NCBI GenBank assembly: GCA_034336665.1 | Contig: JAPFBE010000003.1 | Coordinates: forward strand, 37,422,360-37,486,359 | DNA from: Luscinia megarhynchos | Taxonomy: Eukaryota > Chordata > Aves > Passeriformes > Turdidae | DNA: 64,000 nucleotides | Direction of reading: 5' to 3' | Part shown: positions 39,516 through 49,640 of the stretch, piece after piece | Position numbering within the stretch: position 1 is the stretch's first letter | Layout: each line of letters opens with the position of its first letter | Notes under the pieces: model-generated | What the model saw: only the letters and a program-made list of their open reading frames with translations | What the model was told of the DNA's origin: nothing | The model's database searches: none | Translations under genes and position numbers: made by a program

Positions 39516-39653
39516 AATAGTAATAATAGTAATAGTAATAGTAATAGCAATAGTAATAGTAATAGTAATAGTAATAGTAATAGTAATAGTAATAGTAATA
39601 GTAATAGTAATAGTAATAGTAATAGTAATAATAATAATAATAATAATAAATAA
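39516..39653. repeat. Hexanucleotide microsatellite (AATAGT)n ending in (AAT)n
   Basis: About 138 bp of nearly pure AATAGT repeat, with one C interruption (TAATAGCAATAG near 39547), passes at about 39626 into pure AAT trinucleotide repeat and then AAATAAATC. Because the unit is six bases, each frame repeats a dipeptide. This creates artificial open frames (alternating Ser-Asn, Ile-Val, or poly-Tyr on the minus strand) that are not genes. The length is probably polymorphic. Confidence 0.97.
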
Positions 39654-41394
39654 ATCTAACAGCCAAGAATTGCTTAATGTAGTGGTGTCCAGGAATGCAC
39701 AAATCCAGTAGCTCTGATGTTGTGTCTGTGTGTGCTCATGTAGCCCTTAGATTTCTATCCTTACCCATCTGAATAAGAGAAGCCAGCAGCTCTTCAGGGA
39801 TTACCTGGCAGCTGGATTTGGAACAGGGCTATTTTGATTCTGGAGGTCTCTGCAAGTGCTTCACCCACTGCTCTTCTAAGGTCTGCATGCCTCAGCAAGC
39901 TGACTCAAGCCCTGCCCTTGCATTAATGTGGTTTTCATTGTCTGAGTGTTTTTGTAGGACCACTGTGAACTCAGAGACTAGGCACACTTTTGCAAGGTGG
40001 AGTTGTTGGCTACTTTTTGACAAATGTTGTCCTGGAATGAAGAAGTTTCACATAATAAAAATTCAGCTACAGCCATGTACATGAGTCACCTCTAAGAAGG
40101 TTCCTCATTGTCTAGGAGACAAGAATAACTGTATTTGAAGAAGGAACTCAGATGTGATTGATTCATCTGACCTGACATTCAGGCAGGTGTTTACAAAGCA
40201 CATGGTTGATCAGAGTATTACTCAGCTGTGAAAAAACGTGTGAAAAACTACATATTTGTCCCATTTCTTTGTAAATTCTCAGCCAAGAATTGATCTATAT
40301 TTGAATTAATGTGTACCATGCTTTGTTTGTTTGAAATACTTTTTTTGTTTTACAGATCACACTCTTCTACAAACTGTTTTGCTCAAATCAATATTTGCTA
40401 CATTTATTCTCCAGGGTGTGAGGTGATCCTATGACACCCTCATATCTTGAAAGAGCTGCTGACATTCATGTCTGTTTACAATACTGAGTATTTTGCAGCA
40501 CTGAACTCTGATTACCCTTTTACTGTCTTTGATCTGTGCATCTGAGTCTGTCTGTTTGAGGAATCTCATTTCTTAACATTATTCTTTTCAGCTTATATAC
40601 TGTTGCTTAGTGAAAGTTCAAAATGTGCATGCAAAGGATTAGTCAGTTGATTGAGTCCCTTTCACAGCAGTCATTAGAGTTGCCTGCATTTCTCCTTTGC
40701 ATGAACTCCCTATTTCCAAAGGACAATTGAGGAATCAGTTGTCCCCTATTTCCCCTTTTGGCATACAGGTGTTTATTGATTGCAGTGAAGATAGACATAT
40801 GCAAAGTAACATGCAACATTTGTTCTAACAGAGCATTCAGATTAAATTTATGCTAGTTGAAATGATCTTTGAATTCAGACATGGTCTGGGCGTATAAGGA
40901 AAGAAAGGCTTTACTTGGAATATAATTATTTGTCTTGAGTTACAGACTTCCCAAGGTCTGTGCTTAGTGTTAGGGCTACATATAAATATATATGTATATA
41001 TACATATATTAAAAAATATATATAACGAATATTAGATAATTAATTAATAAACTGATACATGGAGTCTCTCTTTTATTTTAAAATTAAACCTCAAAGCCCT
41101 TAGACTTTTAACAAAACTTCCCACCTGCCTTTCCCGAAGTGAGCCTTGCTGTGTGTGAAGTCTTGTACATTATTTTCAGGTAGGAAAAACACTATTTAAG
41201 GGATTTGCTAAAAGGCTTGACAAGGAAAGTGTGACACACTGAATAGGGTGGGTGATTTAGTAACAGGAGCCATGGGTAAGGCTGATAGACTCAATGTCTG
41301 CACCAGAGAAGTCTTTCAGGCATCGAGCTCAGTGAAAGCTTTGGAGGAAGAGGAGAATGCCAGCACAGGATGAGGACAGGATGAGACTGGCTGC
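39654..41394. other. Unique stretch with an AT palindrome
   Basis: No gene is seen. An alternating TA tract at 40978-41026 includes a perfect 22-bp palindrome at 40988-41009, centred between 40998 and 40999, which could extrude as a cruciform. The rest is unique sequence. Confidence 0.55.
40978..41026. repeat. TA-rich microsatellite with 22-bp palindrome
   Basis: Alternating T/A with single G and C interruptions placed symmetrically (G at 40994, C at 41003) makes 40988-41009 exactly self-complementary. Such tracts are unstable and often polymorphic. Confidence 0.85.
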
Positions 41395-42490
41395 ATTCAG
41401 AGCTGCTTAGAGGCCTGACTGATGTACTTGCAAGGCCACTTTCTAGCATCTTTGAAAGTCAGTGAGACCAGGGTAGGTTCCCAATGAGTGGAAAAGGTGC
41501 ACTTGTTGCTGTAAAGGCAAAAAGGACAATCTGGGAAATTACAGAGTTTCAGCCTTACTGTGACTGCTGTGGGTGCTTTAGAAAAGGTCTTCTTAGAGCA
41601 CATTTCTGGGCACATATAGAAGGTAACTGGGAGCTGCCAGCATTAATTTGCCAAGAATAAATCATGTCTGACAAACCCAGCTGCCTTTTTTGATAAATTT
41701 ATTGGATTGCTGGACTAGGAAAGAACAGTGAATGACATTTATGACTTAAGCAAAGCTTTCATCACCATCTGCCACTGCATTCTTCAGTCCTAGTTATGAC
41801 ATTCTGGACTAGATAATGGACTATCAGATGGGTGAAAAGCATGGATGGTCAGGCTAAAGTTCAGTGGTTGTGCTCTTCCTGGAGGTCAGGTACAAGTGCA
41901 CTACTGCAGGGGTCTGTCCTGGGTCCTACCCTGTTCAATAACTTTGTCAATGTCCAACCAGCCTGGAGGGGGAGATGGAAGGCAGCATCAACAAACTGAA
42001 ATCCTCGATATGTTTGAGGGTAGGGCTGCCATCCAGAAGGGTGTAGGTAAACAAGAGGATTCATGAAATCCAGCCAGGCCTTATGTGAAGGTCTGCAGTG
42101 GGGGATGGTCAAATTGGTCAGTGCTGTGGCAGGCTGAGGAACAGGGGCTTGTTCAGCCTGGGGTTCAGGGGACCTAACCACAGGAACATGGTGGCTGCAG
42201 GGAGGGAAATGAGGAGTCTGAGCCAGTCTCTGAGCCAGTGGCCACAGAGAGAAAAATGGGAAAAGTGACATCCTTTTATAGGAGTGTGTCCTATGTCCTT
42301 CTCAGGAGGACACTTGGGCACTGGGACAGGACATGCCCATAGAAATTGTGCAGTGTCATTCTTGCAGGGTTTCAAGACGTAATATGGCAAAGAGCAACCT
42401 GTTTCTACCTCAGAATTGACTCCCATATGAGCAGGGGGTTGGACTAAGGTTTTCAGATGTCCCTTCCAACCTGAGTGATTCCATGAATGA
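41395..42490 (+). mobile_element. CR1 LINE fragment, heavily decayed
   Basis: The sequence follows CR1 ORF2 from upstream of the reverse-transcriptase core: GCCTGACTGATGTACTTGCA, TGGAAAAGGTGCACTTGTTG, GGGAAATTACAGAGTTTCAG, AAATCATGTCTGACAAACCC, a part translating as LSKAF near 41.75 kb, GGGTCTGTCCTGGGTCCTAC near 41.91 kb, and a CR1 3' end with GGGTTGGACTAAGG, TGTCCCTTCCAACCTGAGTG just before 42490. It is more diverged than the copy at 24.1 kb and carries many indels and stops. The middle part, 42.0-42.4 kb, aligns poorly and may include deletions. Minus-strand open frames of about 135 codons here are antisense shadows. Confidence 0.88.
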
Positions 42491-45400
42491 ACAGAAATAA
42501 AATTATATTTAACTTTCACAGAATATAAGGTAATATATCAATTTTTATGTGTTCAGACAAGATTTTTAAATTGGGAAGTGAGGGATTGAGCTGTCTTAAT
42601 CTGTAAAGTGTGTTCTTTCCAGAGTTTGAGCATCAGTATTAATGATGGGTATGCAGAGGCAGAATAGATGAAAAGAGGGAGATTTATCTTCTGAATTGGT
42701 GGTGTCTTCATTTCAATCATAAGAAAGTGTTTTACTTAAGAGCTGGAGCCCATATACTTCAATTTCTTGGAGATAAACTGATTCCAGTGTGATTATTTAC
42801 TGGATGTATTCCATCGAGTATAGTGTTTAATGTTTCTCTGACTGATTGTTCTGACAGAAATTCCTTATGTACTCAGATAAAAATAAAAAGGGAGGCAGGG
42901 AGCTTGAGTTAGCAGCCTTCCAAACAACAAAATCATAAATCCACTATTGGGTTGCTTTTCTTCCCTTAAGCCTGACATTGTTTTCTTCTGAGTGAATTTA
43001 TATCTTTTGAAGGATGTAGCAAAAAGAAAAAAAATAATTGCAACTGTGTTTTGCAAATACAAGAATCTGTGAACTAGAATAAATTGCCAGCTATTGGCTT
43101 GATTCTGAAACTTGAATTCAAGCACATGGTTGGTTAGTCATACAAGTATTCCTCATGTAATTCAGCACCCTATTCTCAGGTGTTAGGTTTGGCTATGATG
43201 TGATGAACAATTTAAGATAATTCGAGCTGCTTTGAATATTCCAGTTTTAATTATACCTAGGCTGGCTCTTTGAGTGTTTTGAAAGCACAGACTGGTTTTT
43301 TTTTGCATAGGAAAGATATATGCTACTAAAAATGCGGCAATTATATGGAGTGTATAACGTATCAGAATGAACATTCCCCTTCTCCCCACACTCCATTAAA
43401 ATAAACAAAATTTTCAAAGACCAAGGGCCTAATCTGGTGTGTTTGTTACTGCCTTGGATCTGCCCACAGCTGTCCCTTGAGGCATGCAGAAAGATTTGAT
43501 AAGCAAACGTTGCCAGATGGTTAATGCTTGAAGGGAACGTTTTCCTACAAACATTGCAGAGTGCAGAATTGCTAAGGCGTGGGACTGCTCTGTGCTTTGG
43601 AGGATGTGCTCACATATCTCAGCTCCTGGAGTGGGGTCAGAGCCTCAATCAGCTTTTCAAGTACCCTTGGCACAGCTGACATTAGCATGCACCTTTGTGG
43701 TCTTGACTGAATAAAAAAATCAAAAACGCTGTAGGAATTAAGGTGCCTCTAATGTGCAGGTTCCTCAACATCCTACAGAAAAGCAGGAGTATGGACAGGA
43801 AGAAAGGAGGCACAAAAAAGGAAGGGAACTCTGGAAAAGCTGTTAGCCTTGAGTTGACACTGTGCTGGACACACTGTGAGTGAGGACAGGAGCTTGTGAG
43901 TGCCAGCTGGTGGGTGTTAGAGCAGCATGTTCTGCCTCCTCTGTCCCATCCCTGCCCTTGTGCACAGCTGATGCAGCCAAGCTGTTAGTACAAGAAGTGG
44001 ATTTTTGTCCCTTAGTTGTTGTGGATGTGTCATCAAAATAAACTTTTTGTGGTACTGAGGCAGCCTCTAGAGAGGAATATTGCATCTTGTGACACAGCTG
44101 TGCTCGGACAAGCACTTAAATCTTCTCCCCTACAGATGAATGGGGGCAAAATAAGTTCAGGTCATTATTGTCTGTTTGTAATTTCTTCTTTTAGAAATTG
44201 TGTTTGGGGATGAATAAATTAAAAACAATGGGATTAGGTGTATGTAATAGCTATATATTACTAGTTTTCTCTGTCCTGTAACTTCTATTAGATTTTGGAC
44301 ATTTGTGAAGAAATGAGCCTGATTTTAAAATGTAAGGATCGAGTCTTTAGTTGTAACTTCAGAGTATGAGCCACCAAGTCTAGAAGTGAAAGCAGCTAGT
44401 GCATCCATCTGTGTTTACATCCCCAAGGTCTCACATCGTATTCAGCATGGATTTTGACAAGGTGAGGGAAATGTAAGGATTCCTACAAATACTCAGGTCT
44501 ATGGTTCTTGGGGGACCTCTGCCCAACCTGTTGTATAAGATTCTGGTCTGAGGTGATGTTAGTATCCCTTCCAAGTTTGCAAACTTCTACCTTAATTTGC
44601 TCTTTTCACCTCAAAGTACCTTAAAATTCAATTTTCAACTACAGAGTTACTATAGAAAACAACATACAAATTGTTAGACAGCTGAGTGCACTCAGTGATC
44701 TTAAAGATCTTCTAACCCTAATGATTCTGTGGTTCTGTTTTTCTAAGTTTTACATCCTTTTCTGAGCATGAGAGGTAACAGTGAAAACAGAGCTGTTGTA
44801 TATGAGTTGTTGGCTAACACTTCTTTGTGTAATGGATTTTCTAACCTTGAGATGTTGGAAATGGAGTAAAACAGCAAAGCAAAGCAATAACTTTGGATTG
44901 CTGTGTTACTTGAAAGCATCCCATAATTGCTTCCTAAAACACTTAATCATGAAATTCTTTGCTTCCCAGATTTTATGTAAGCAACAGATCATAGGTCCAC
45001 TGAAAAAAGAAAACTCAGTAAATTGCAGAGGGGTTTTATTGTTGTAACCTATGGAGCATCTCTTCCCTTACTATTCATCAGGATGACCTTCTTAAGAAGT
45101 CTAAAATTTGTTCTCTTCAAGGTATGAAAATGATTAATTTAGACATTTATAGGACACAAGTGTTTTTCATCACCTTTGAACAGCAGCAGATTTGTATCTG
45201 TAAATAGATGTTGTTGGAAGATATTGTGTTGCAAGGGAATTTTACTTGTTGATTGTGAATCACACCTGAAATGAGTGAGTAATCATTGATAATTTGACAG
45301 GCAAGCACCATCAAGTTACAGAAAAATGTGTCTAAATTTACTGCAATATTAAAATATTTGTAAAACCAAATTCAAAGCATATTTCCCCAAATGCTAAAAC

Positions 45401-46225
45401 AAATTTTCTGCTACACTTGCAAAAGTAATGAACGTGAACATCTTTATTCACATGAAAACCTTTTCTTATGAAGTAAAATCCAAAATTAGTAGTCTATTAG
45501 GACCACATGCCATGTTTCAAATTTTAGCAGTTATTCCTGTAGTCTTTCCTTAAAGGAATAAAAATAGGATAAAAATATCAGCCTGGAACATTATTTTTTC
45601 ACTGTTTGACTTTTGAAGGCAAAGGAAAATATACTGTAAGAGTACCTACAGAGCTACCAATTAGTGCCTGGTAAAGCATTGCATAGTGGAAATTACTTGC
45701 AGGATGAGGGAGCCAAATACTGGTACAGATCATATTGATAAATAATGTGCCTCAGCAGCTTCCTGTGGTGTTTAATCTTAGCTGTTTCAGAATGTTTTCC
45801 ATAACTATATGAATAAACCACTTATTACACACCATAAAGAGTATTTCATTATTTTCTTCCCTGCGTTTTTTATGGTGGAATCATGTAGCACACCTCACCT
45901 CTAGAAGAGAAGAAATGGAAAGCCAACAATGCACACCAATCACTCTTCCCTAAGAGGTGGAAGGATACAATTAGGAGGTACAAGTTTAAACAACATTGTA
46001 ATTCTCTCACAGAAACAGGTGTGGACTGAACCATTGAGATTTCTATACCTCTGTACAGAGGGTGCTTCTGTATTTTAAAGGGAGCCTCAGCTGGGGCCAC
46101 AGAGCCCCACAGATCTCTGCTAAGATCTTGAAGAGTATTCACAGGCATCACAAGTGCTTCAGGAAGAATCTTTCTATGCAAGGCAGTCAGGCACTTGCAA
46201 AAGATTAATTAAATGAAAAATACAG
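42491..46225. other. Unique AT-rich non-coding stretch
   Basis: No gene or recognisable repeat is seen. The part at 43.5-44.1 kb is a little GC-richer with several overlapping short open frames, none recognisable. Confidence 0.5.
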
Positions 46226-46540
46226 TCATAGAAACATGAAATGACTTGTGTTGGAAAGGATCTTAAATACCATCTAGTTCAAACCCTCCTGCCATGGGCC
46301 AGAGGGACACATTTTACTGGATCAGGTTTGTCAGAGTCCTAACCAGCCTGGCCTTGAACACTGCCAGGGATAGGGCATCCACAAGTTCTCTTGGAAACTT
46401 TTTCCAGTGCCCCACCACCCTCACATCCTTCTAATATCCTAATCTAAACCTACTCTCTTTCAGTTTGAATCCATTCCCCTCTGTCATCTCACTACATATT
46501 ATTGAAAATAGTCTCTCTCCATCTTTCTTGTAGGTGGTGC
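46226..46540 (-). mobile_element. CR1 LINE 3' fragment
   Basis: The plus strand reads the reverse complement of a CR1 3' end: GTGTTGGAAAGGATCTTAAA, CCCTCCTGCCATGGGCC, GCCTGGCCTTGAACACTGCC, TTTTTCCAGTGCCCCACCAC, CTCTTTCAGTTTGAATCCAT, then CATCTTTCTTGTAGG where it stops. About 315 bp remain. It lies roughly 350 bp from the ERVL provirus fragment that follows. Confidence 0.94.
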
Positions 46541-46891
46541 ATAGCAAACCACACTTCAATTTATTTTTTTGTGATTTTTATATTTTATAGGAGAAACCAA
46601 GTCAGGATTTCTTTTTCTTTTCTTTGTTTTTGCTTAGGAAGGTGCTATTTTTAGTAGTTTACAAGTTTAGCAAGTTTAAACATAGAAGTGAAACTATCAA
46701 TACTGACTGCTTGCCTCAGGATATCTTTGGTTTGCTTAGTGATTTTCTATTTTTTATTTTTTTTTAACTTGAATGATGTGTGTTGAAGGGAAGCAGAAGA
46801 CATGCAGTTCTGAGGAATTTCAAATTATATTCACTTTTGCAGATCTTTGATGATCCATAGCTGAATGTGAGTCATCTTAGATCTGAAATTG
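46541..46891. other. Unique spacer between CR1 and the ERVL fragment
   Basis: AT-rich sequence with a T-rich run near 46745-46765. No gene or repeat is recognised. Confidence 0.5.
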
Positions 46892-47226
46892 TGTCATGTT
46901 TTAACCTGTCAGGTGGCTAAACACATCAGAGCTACTCTCTCACTCACCACCCCAGTGGGATAAGTGAGAAATTTGTGGGAAACGAAAAGTAAAACTCTTG
47001 AGCTCAGATAGTGACAATTTAATAGGACAGAAATGCTCTTTGTGCACCCCCAGCCTGCTCACTGGTGGGGTGGGTTGAGAGGCAGAAAAGGCCTTGACTT
47101 TATGTAAACACTTCTTAGCAACTAAGGCATCTGTGTGTTATCAGAATTATTCTCATCCTAAATCCAAAACACAGCACTGTACTTGCTACTACGAAAAAAA
47201 CAAACTTCCCAGCTGAAACCATGACA
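46892..47226 (-). mobile_element. 3' LTR of the ERVL fragment, internally deleted
   Basis: On the minus strand it begins TGTCATGGTTTCAGCTGGGA at 47226 and ends at 46892 with ...AACATGACA, keeping both LTR termini. At 335 bp it is much shorter than the 587-bp copy at 7.4 kb and the 567-bp copy at 19.1 kb. The junction lies near 47040: sequence equivalent to the R/U5 side (GACAATTTAATAGGACAGA) is joined directly to the U3 block (TTTGTGCACCCCCAGCCTGC). The missing part includes the TATA region, so this LTR should not have promoter activity. Confidence 0.88.
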
Positions 47227-47239
47227 ATATGAACAACAT

Positions 47240-48480
47240 GAAAACTACCCCTAATTCTATACCATTTCCATCATTTCTGACACACTCTTTCCTGTCTTTT
47301 GAAATATACATGCAGATATAATTCCCTTAGTCTATGGTCCATTCCTGTAAAATATCCACCGAGATAATTTAGTCCATGACTTTGAGCTGTATCCATCATA
47401 GCAGTCCTTCATGGCAAGAAGTTGTTTGTGGTGTTGGATTGCTACATGCTGAAGTCAGTTCTGGTTCCACCATTTTTATGCTTGTCCAGGTCTATCATTG
47501 CTGCACTCTCCCCAGATAAATCAAAAATTCATTCTTCACTAATCTGGGCAATTATTCCTGTCATTGGCATGAATATATAGGAACTGTTGTAGTGAGGATA
47601 TATAGTATTATATAGCAGTTAATATAATGTAATTCAAATCAGTGGCTATTACCTGAAATCAAATCTCACTGAGGCACAGATCACTTCCTCATTACCTACC
47701 AAGTGCACCCAGACCCTTGAGAAAAGCCATTTCACAAATGTGTTTGCCATTGCCTGAGCACAGGTAACCCAGACTGTCTTCTGCAGCATATTTTTTTATG
47801 TGCACTACAATGACTTTATCCTCTTCCATAGCATGTTAAAGCAAGGCCACTCAACTAGCAGATTCCTTAGACTTAACTAACCAGGTGGCTTTTTCTTAAT
47901 GTGTACCACAATATTTGAAGGTCCCACCACCCATTTCTTTCAGTGTAGTCTTTAAGTCCATTGTATGATTCGATTTTCCCAGAGGCTGGTGCATGATTGG
48001 GGCTGTGGTTTACCCACTGAATGCCATGCTCTTTGGACCAGGTATCTATGAGGTTGTTTTGGAACTGAGTACCCTTTCTGAATCAATTCTTTCTGGGATT
48101 TCACCATAAAACTTGCTTTTAAAGGCCCGAGATAGTGTTCTTGGTGGTGACATGAGGGCAAAGAATGCTTCTAGCCTTTTGGTGGTTTCTTTCATCATTG
48201 TGAGAATGTGCTGCATGTCTGGGAGGGTTTGAGGAAATGTAATATAGTCAATCTGCCAGACCTTCCCATATTTATATTTCAGCCATCCTCATCCATACCA
48301 GAGAGGTTTTAAGTGCTTGGCCTGCTTGATTGCAGCACATTTCACACTGATGAATAGCCTGTGCAATAGTGTCAGTGGTTCAGCACTATATGTTGCAACT
48401 CTTCCTTAATGGCCTGAGGTGTCATCAGCCCATTGGATTCCAAATAATCCCCCCCTTCTGTTGCCAGCTCAGATTCAAAT
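47240..48480 (-). pseudogene. ERVL integrase remnant
   Basis: The zinc-binding C-x2-C pair is visible as CEMCAAIKQAK (cysteine codons within 48335-48346). The catalytic core follows: the first Asp in VWQIDYI (codon 48247-48249) and the final Glu in GKIESYNG (codon 47969-47971) are intact. Around the second Asp, near 48078-48095, a base appears to be missing and the frame shifts, so that residue is not encoded in frame. An open frame of 69 codons at 47952-48161 is a frame-shifted piece of this domain. Further stops occur downstream. The family role would be insertion of viral DNA into the host genome; this copy cannot do so. Confidence 0.88.
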
Positions 48481-48840
48481 GAGAGACAGGAGCCACTTCA
48501 ATCACAGAGCCTGATCCACCTGCTGATTTGTTTTTTCATGTTTTTCTGTGGCCCAGCTCTTGGTACAGAAGCATCTACATGATGTACTTTTACAACCAGC
48601 AGCAGTATTTTGCCATAATTCAGCAGCACAGATGAGTTTAATGCTGTGCCATCAGTTGCTCTGTTTCCATTGCTGTAATCACCCTCACAGGACGTTTGCC
48701 ACTGTCCATGAATCATTATAAAGTATTGGCCATTTTTCTTATTCAGCAATGTCTAAAGCCAGCTTGATGGCTTTCAGCTCTACACACTGACTCAATTCAC
48801 CTTGTCCTTCAGCAGTTTCTGTGACTTGTCATGTGTACTC
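48481..48840 (-). pseudogene. ERVL RNase H remnant
   Basis: The minus strand gives RNase H-like segments in order: an AIKLALDIAE helix near 48.76 kb, a YNDSWTVANV segment with its Asp near 48.70 kb, LQQWKQSN, and a closing VHHVDASVP segment near 48.57 kb. Stops interrupt the frame (for instance directly after AIKLALDIAE). An 83-codon open frame at 48498-48749 covers part of it in mixed frames. It sits between the reverse transcriptase and integrase remnants, as expected for pol. Confidence 0.82.
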
Positions 48841-49640
48841 CACACAACAGCTTTCTACCTTTGATATTTTCCTACAGTATGACATGACCCATCAGTGAAT
48901 AGGGCATATTGCTTTATGTTCATGGTACAGTGGGGCCCCTTCAGCACAGTCTCCAAAAACCCAAAATGCCTAAGAAAGCTTGTGTTCCCTTTTGGCTTGG
49001 TGGTGGAGACATTGCTGTTATCTTGTTAATTTCATCCATTGAGATCTGACAACCTCCAGCTTACCATTTTATTCCTAAAAACTGAATGTCTTGTGCAAGT
49101 CCTTTGACCTTACTTTGTTCTATGGCCAAACTGGCTTTGAGAAAGATTTGGACTATTGTCTTCCCCTTCTCAAAAATTTGTTTTGATGTGTTGCCCCACA
49201 CAATGATAACATCCATGTATTGCATGTATTTCAGAGCTTCACCCTATTCCAGTAGAGTCTGGATCAGTCCGTGGAAGATACTAGGGCTGTATTTCCACCC
49301 CTGGAACAGTCAATTATAGGTGCAGTAGACACCCATCCAAATGAAAGCAAATTGTGTCCTGCATTCTGCAACCAAAGGGATTGAGAAAAATGTGTTAGCC
49401 TGCTTGGCTTCCTTAACCTCTAATTCCAGGTTACTGGCACCATTACCCCAAAATCACAGCAGCCAAGTGACAATCTGTACAACACTGCAATTCTTTCACA
49501 TAACTCAAAGATCACACAGGAATAGGGGTTGGGTAGTTACTGGCCTATGAGTTCTCCCTCTTCCTCCATCTGCCTATCTTCCTCCTCCTGTTCTCATGAT
49601 GCCCCTACACGGGAATAGCACAGGGCGGGGATTTTTCCTG
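48841..49640 (-). pseudogene. ERVL reverse-transcriptase remnant
   Basis: Minus-strand translation gives a recognisable polymerase core: FFSIPLVAECRTQFAF, then FQGWKYSPSIFHGLIQTLLE, then ALKYMQYMDVIIVWGN. The catalytic YxDD box reads YMDV (Tyr-Met-Asp codons 49211-49219, Val codon 49208-49210), so the second catalytic aspartate is lost. At least two in-frame stops lie between these segments (after CTYN and after QTLLE). The upstream edge fades near 49.6 kb, where the fragment is truncated. Confidence 0.9.

Larger units (their letters stand above)
46892..49640 (-). mobile_element. Decayed ERVL provirus fragment (pol plus 3' LTR)
   Basis: Reading the minus strand from 49640 downwards gives, in retroviral order, reverse transcriptase, RNase H, integrase with its zinc-binding motif and catalytic core, and then an LTR. 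This is the 3' half of an avian ERVL-type endogenous retrovirus. Gag, protease, the start of pol and the 5' LTR are absent, so it is truncated near 49.64 kb. ERVL elements normally lack env, and indeed integrase is followed by the LTR without one. Multiple in-frame stops, frameshifts and altered catalytic residues make it non-functional. The LTR type matches the solo copies at 7.4 and 19.1 kb. Confidence 0.93.

Noticed and set aside
39405..39711. Open frames with long Ser-Asn, Ile-Val or Tyr repeats
   Set aside because: They are produced by the AATAGT microsatellite and have no start context or homology.
41845..42519. Overlapping minus-strand frames of 133-136 codons
   Set aside because: They are antisense to a plus-strand CR1 copy.
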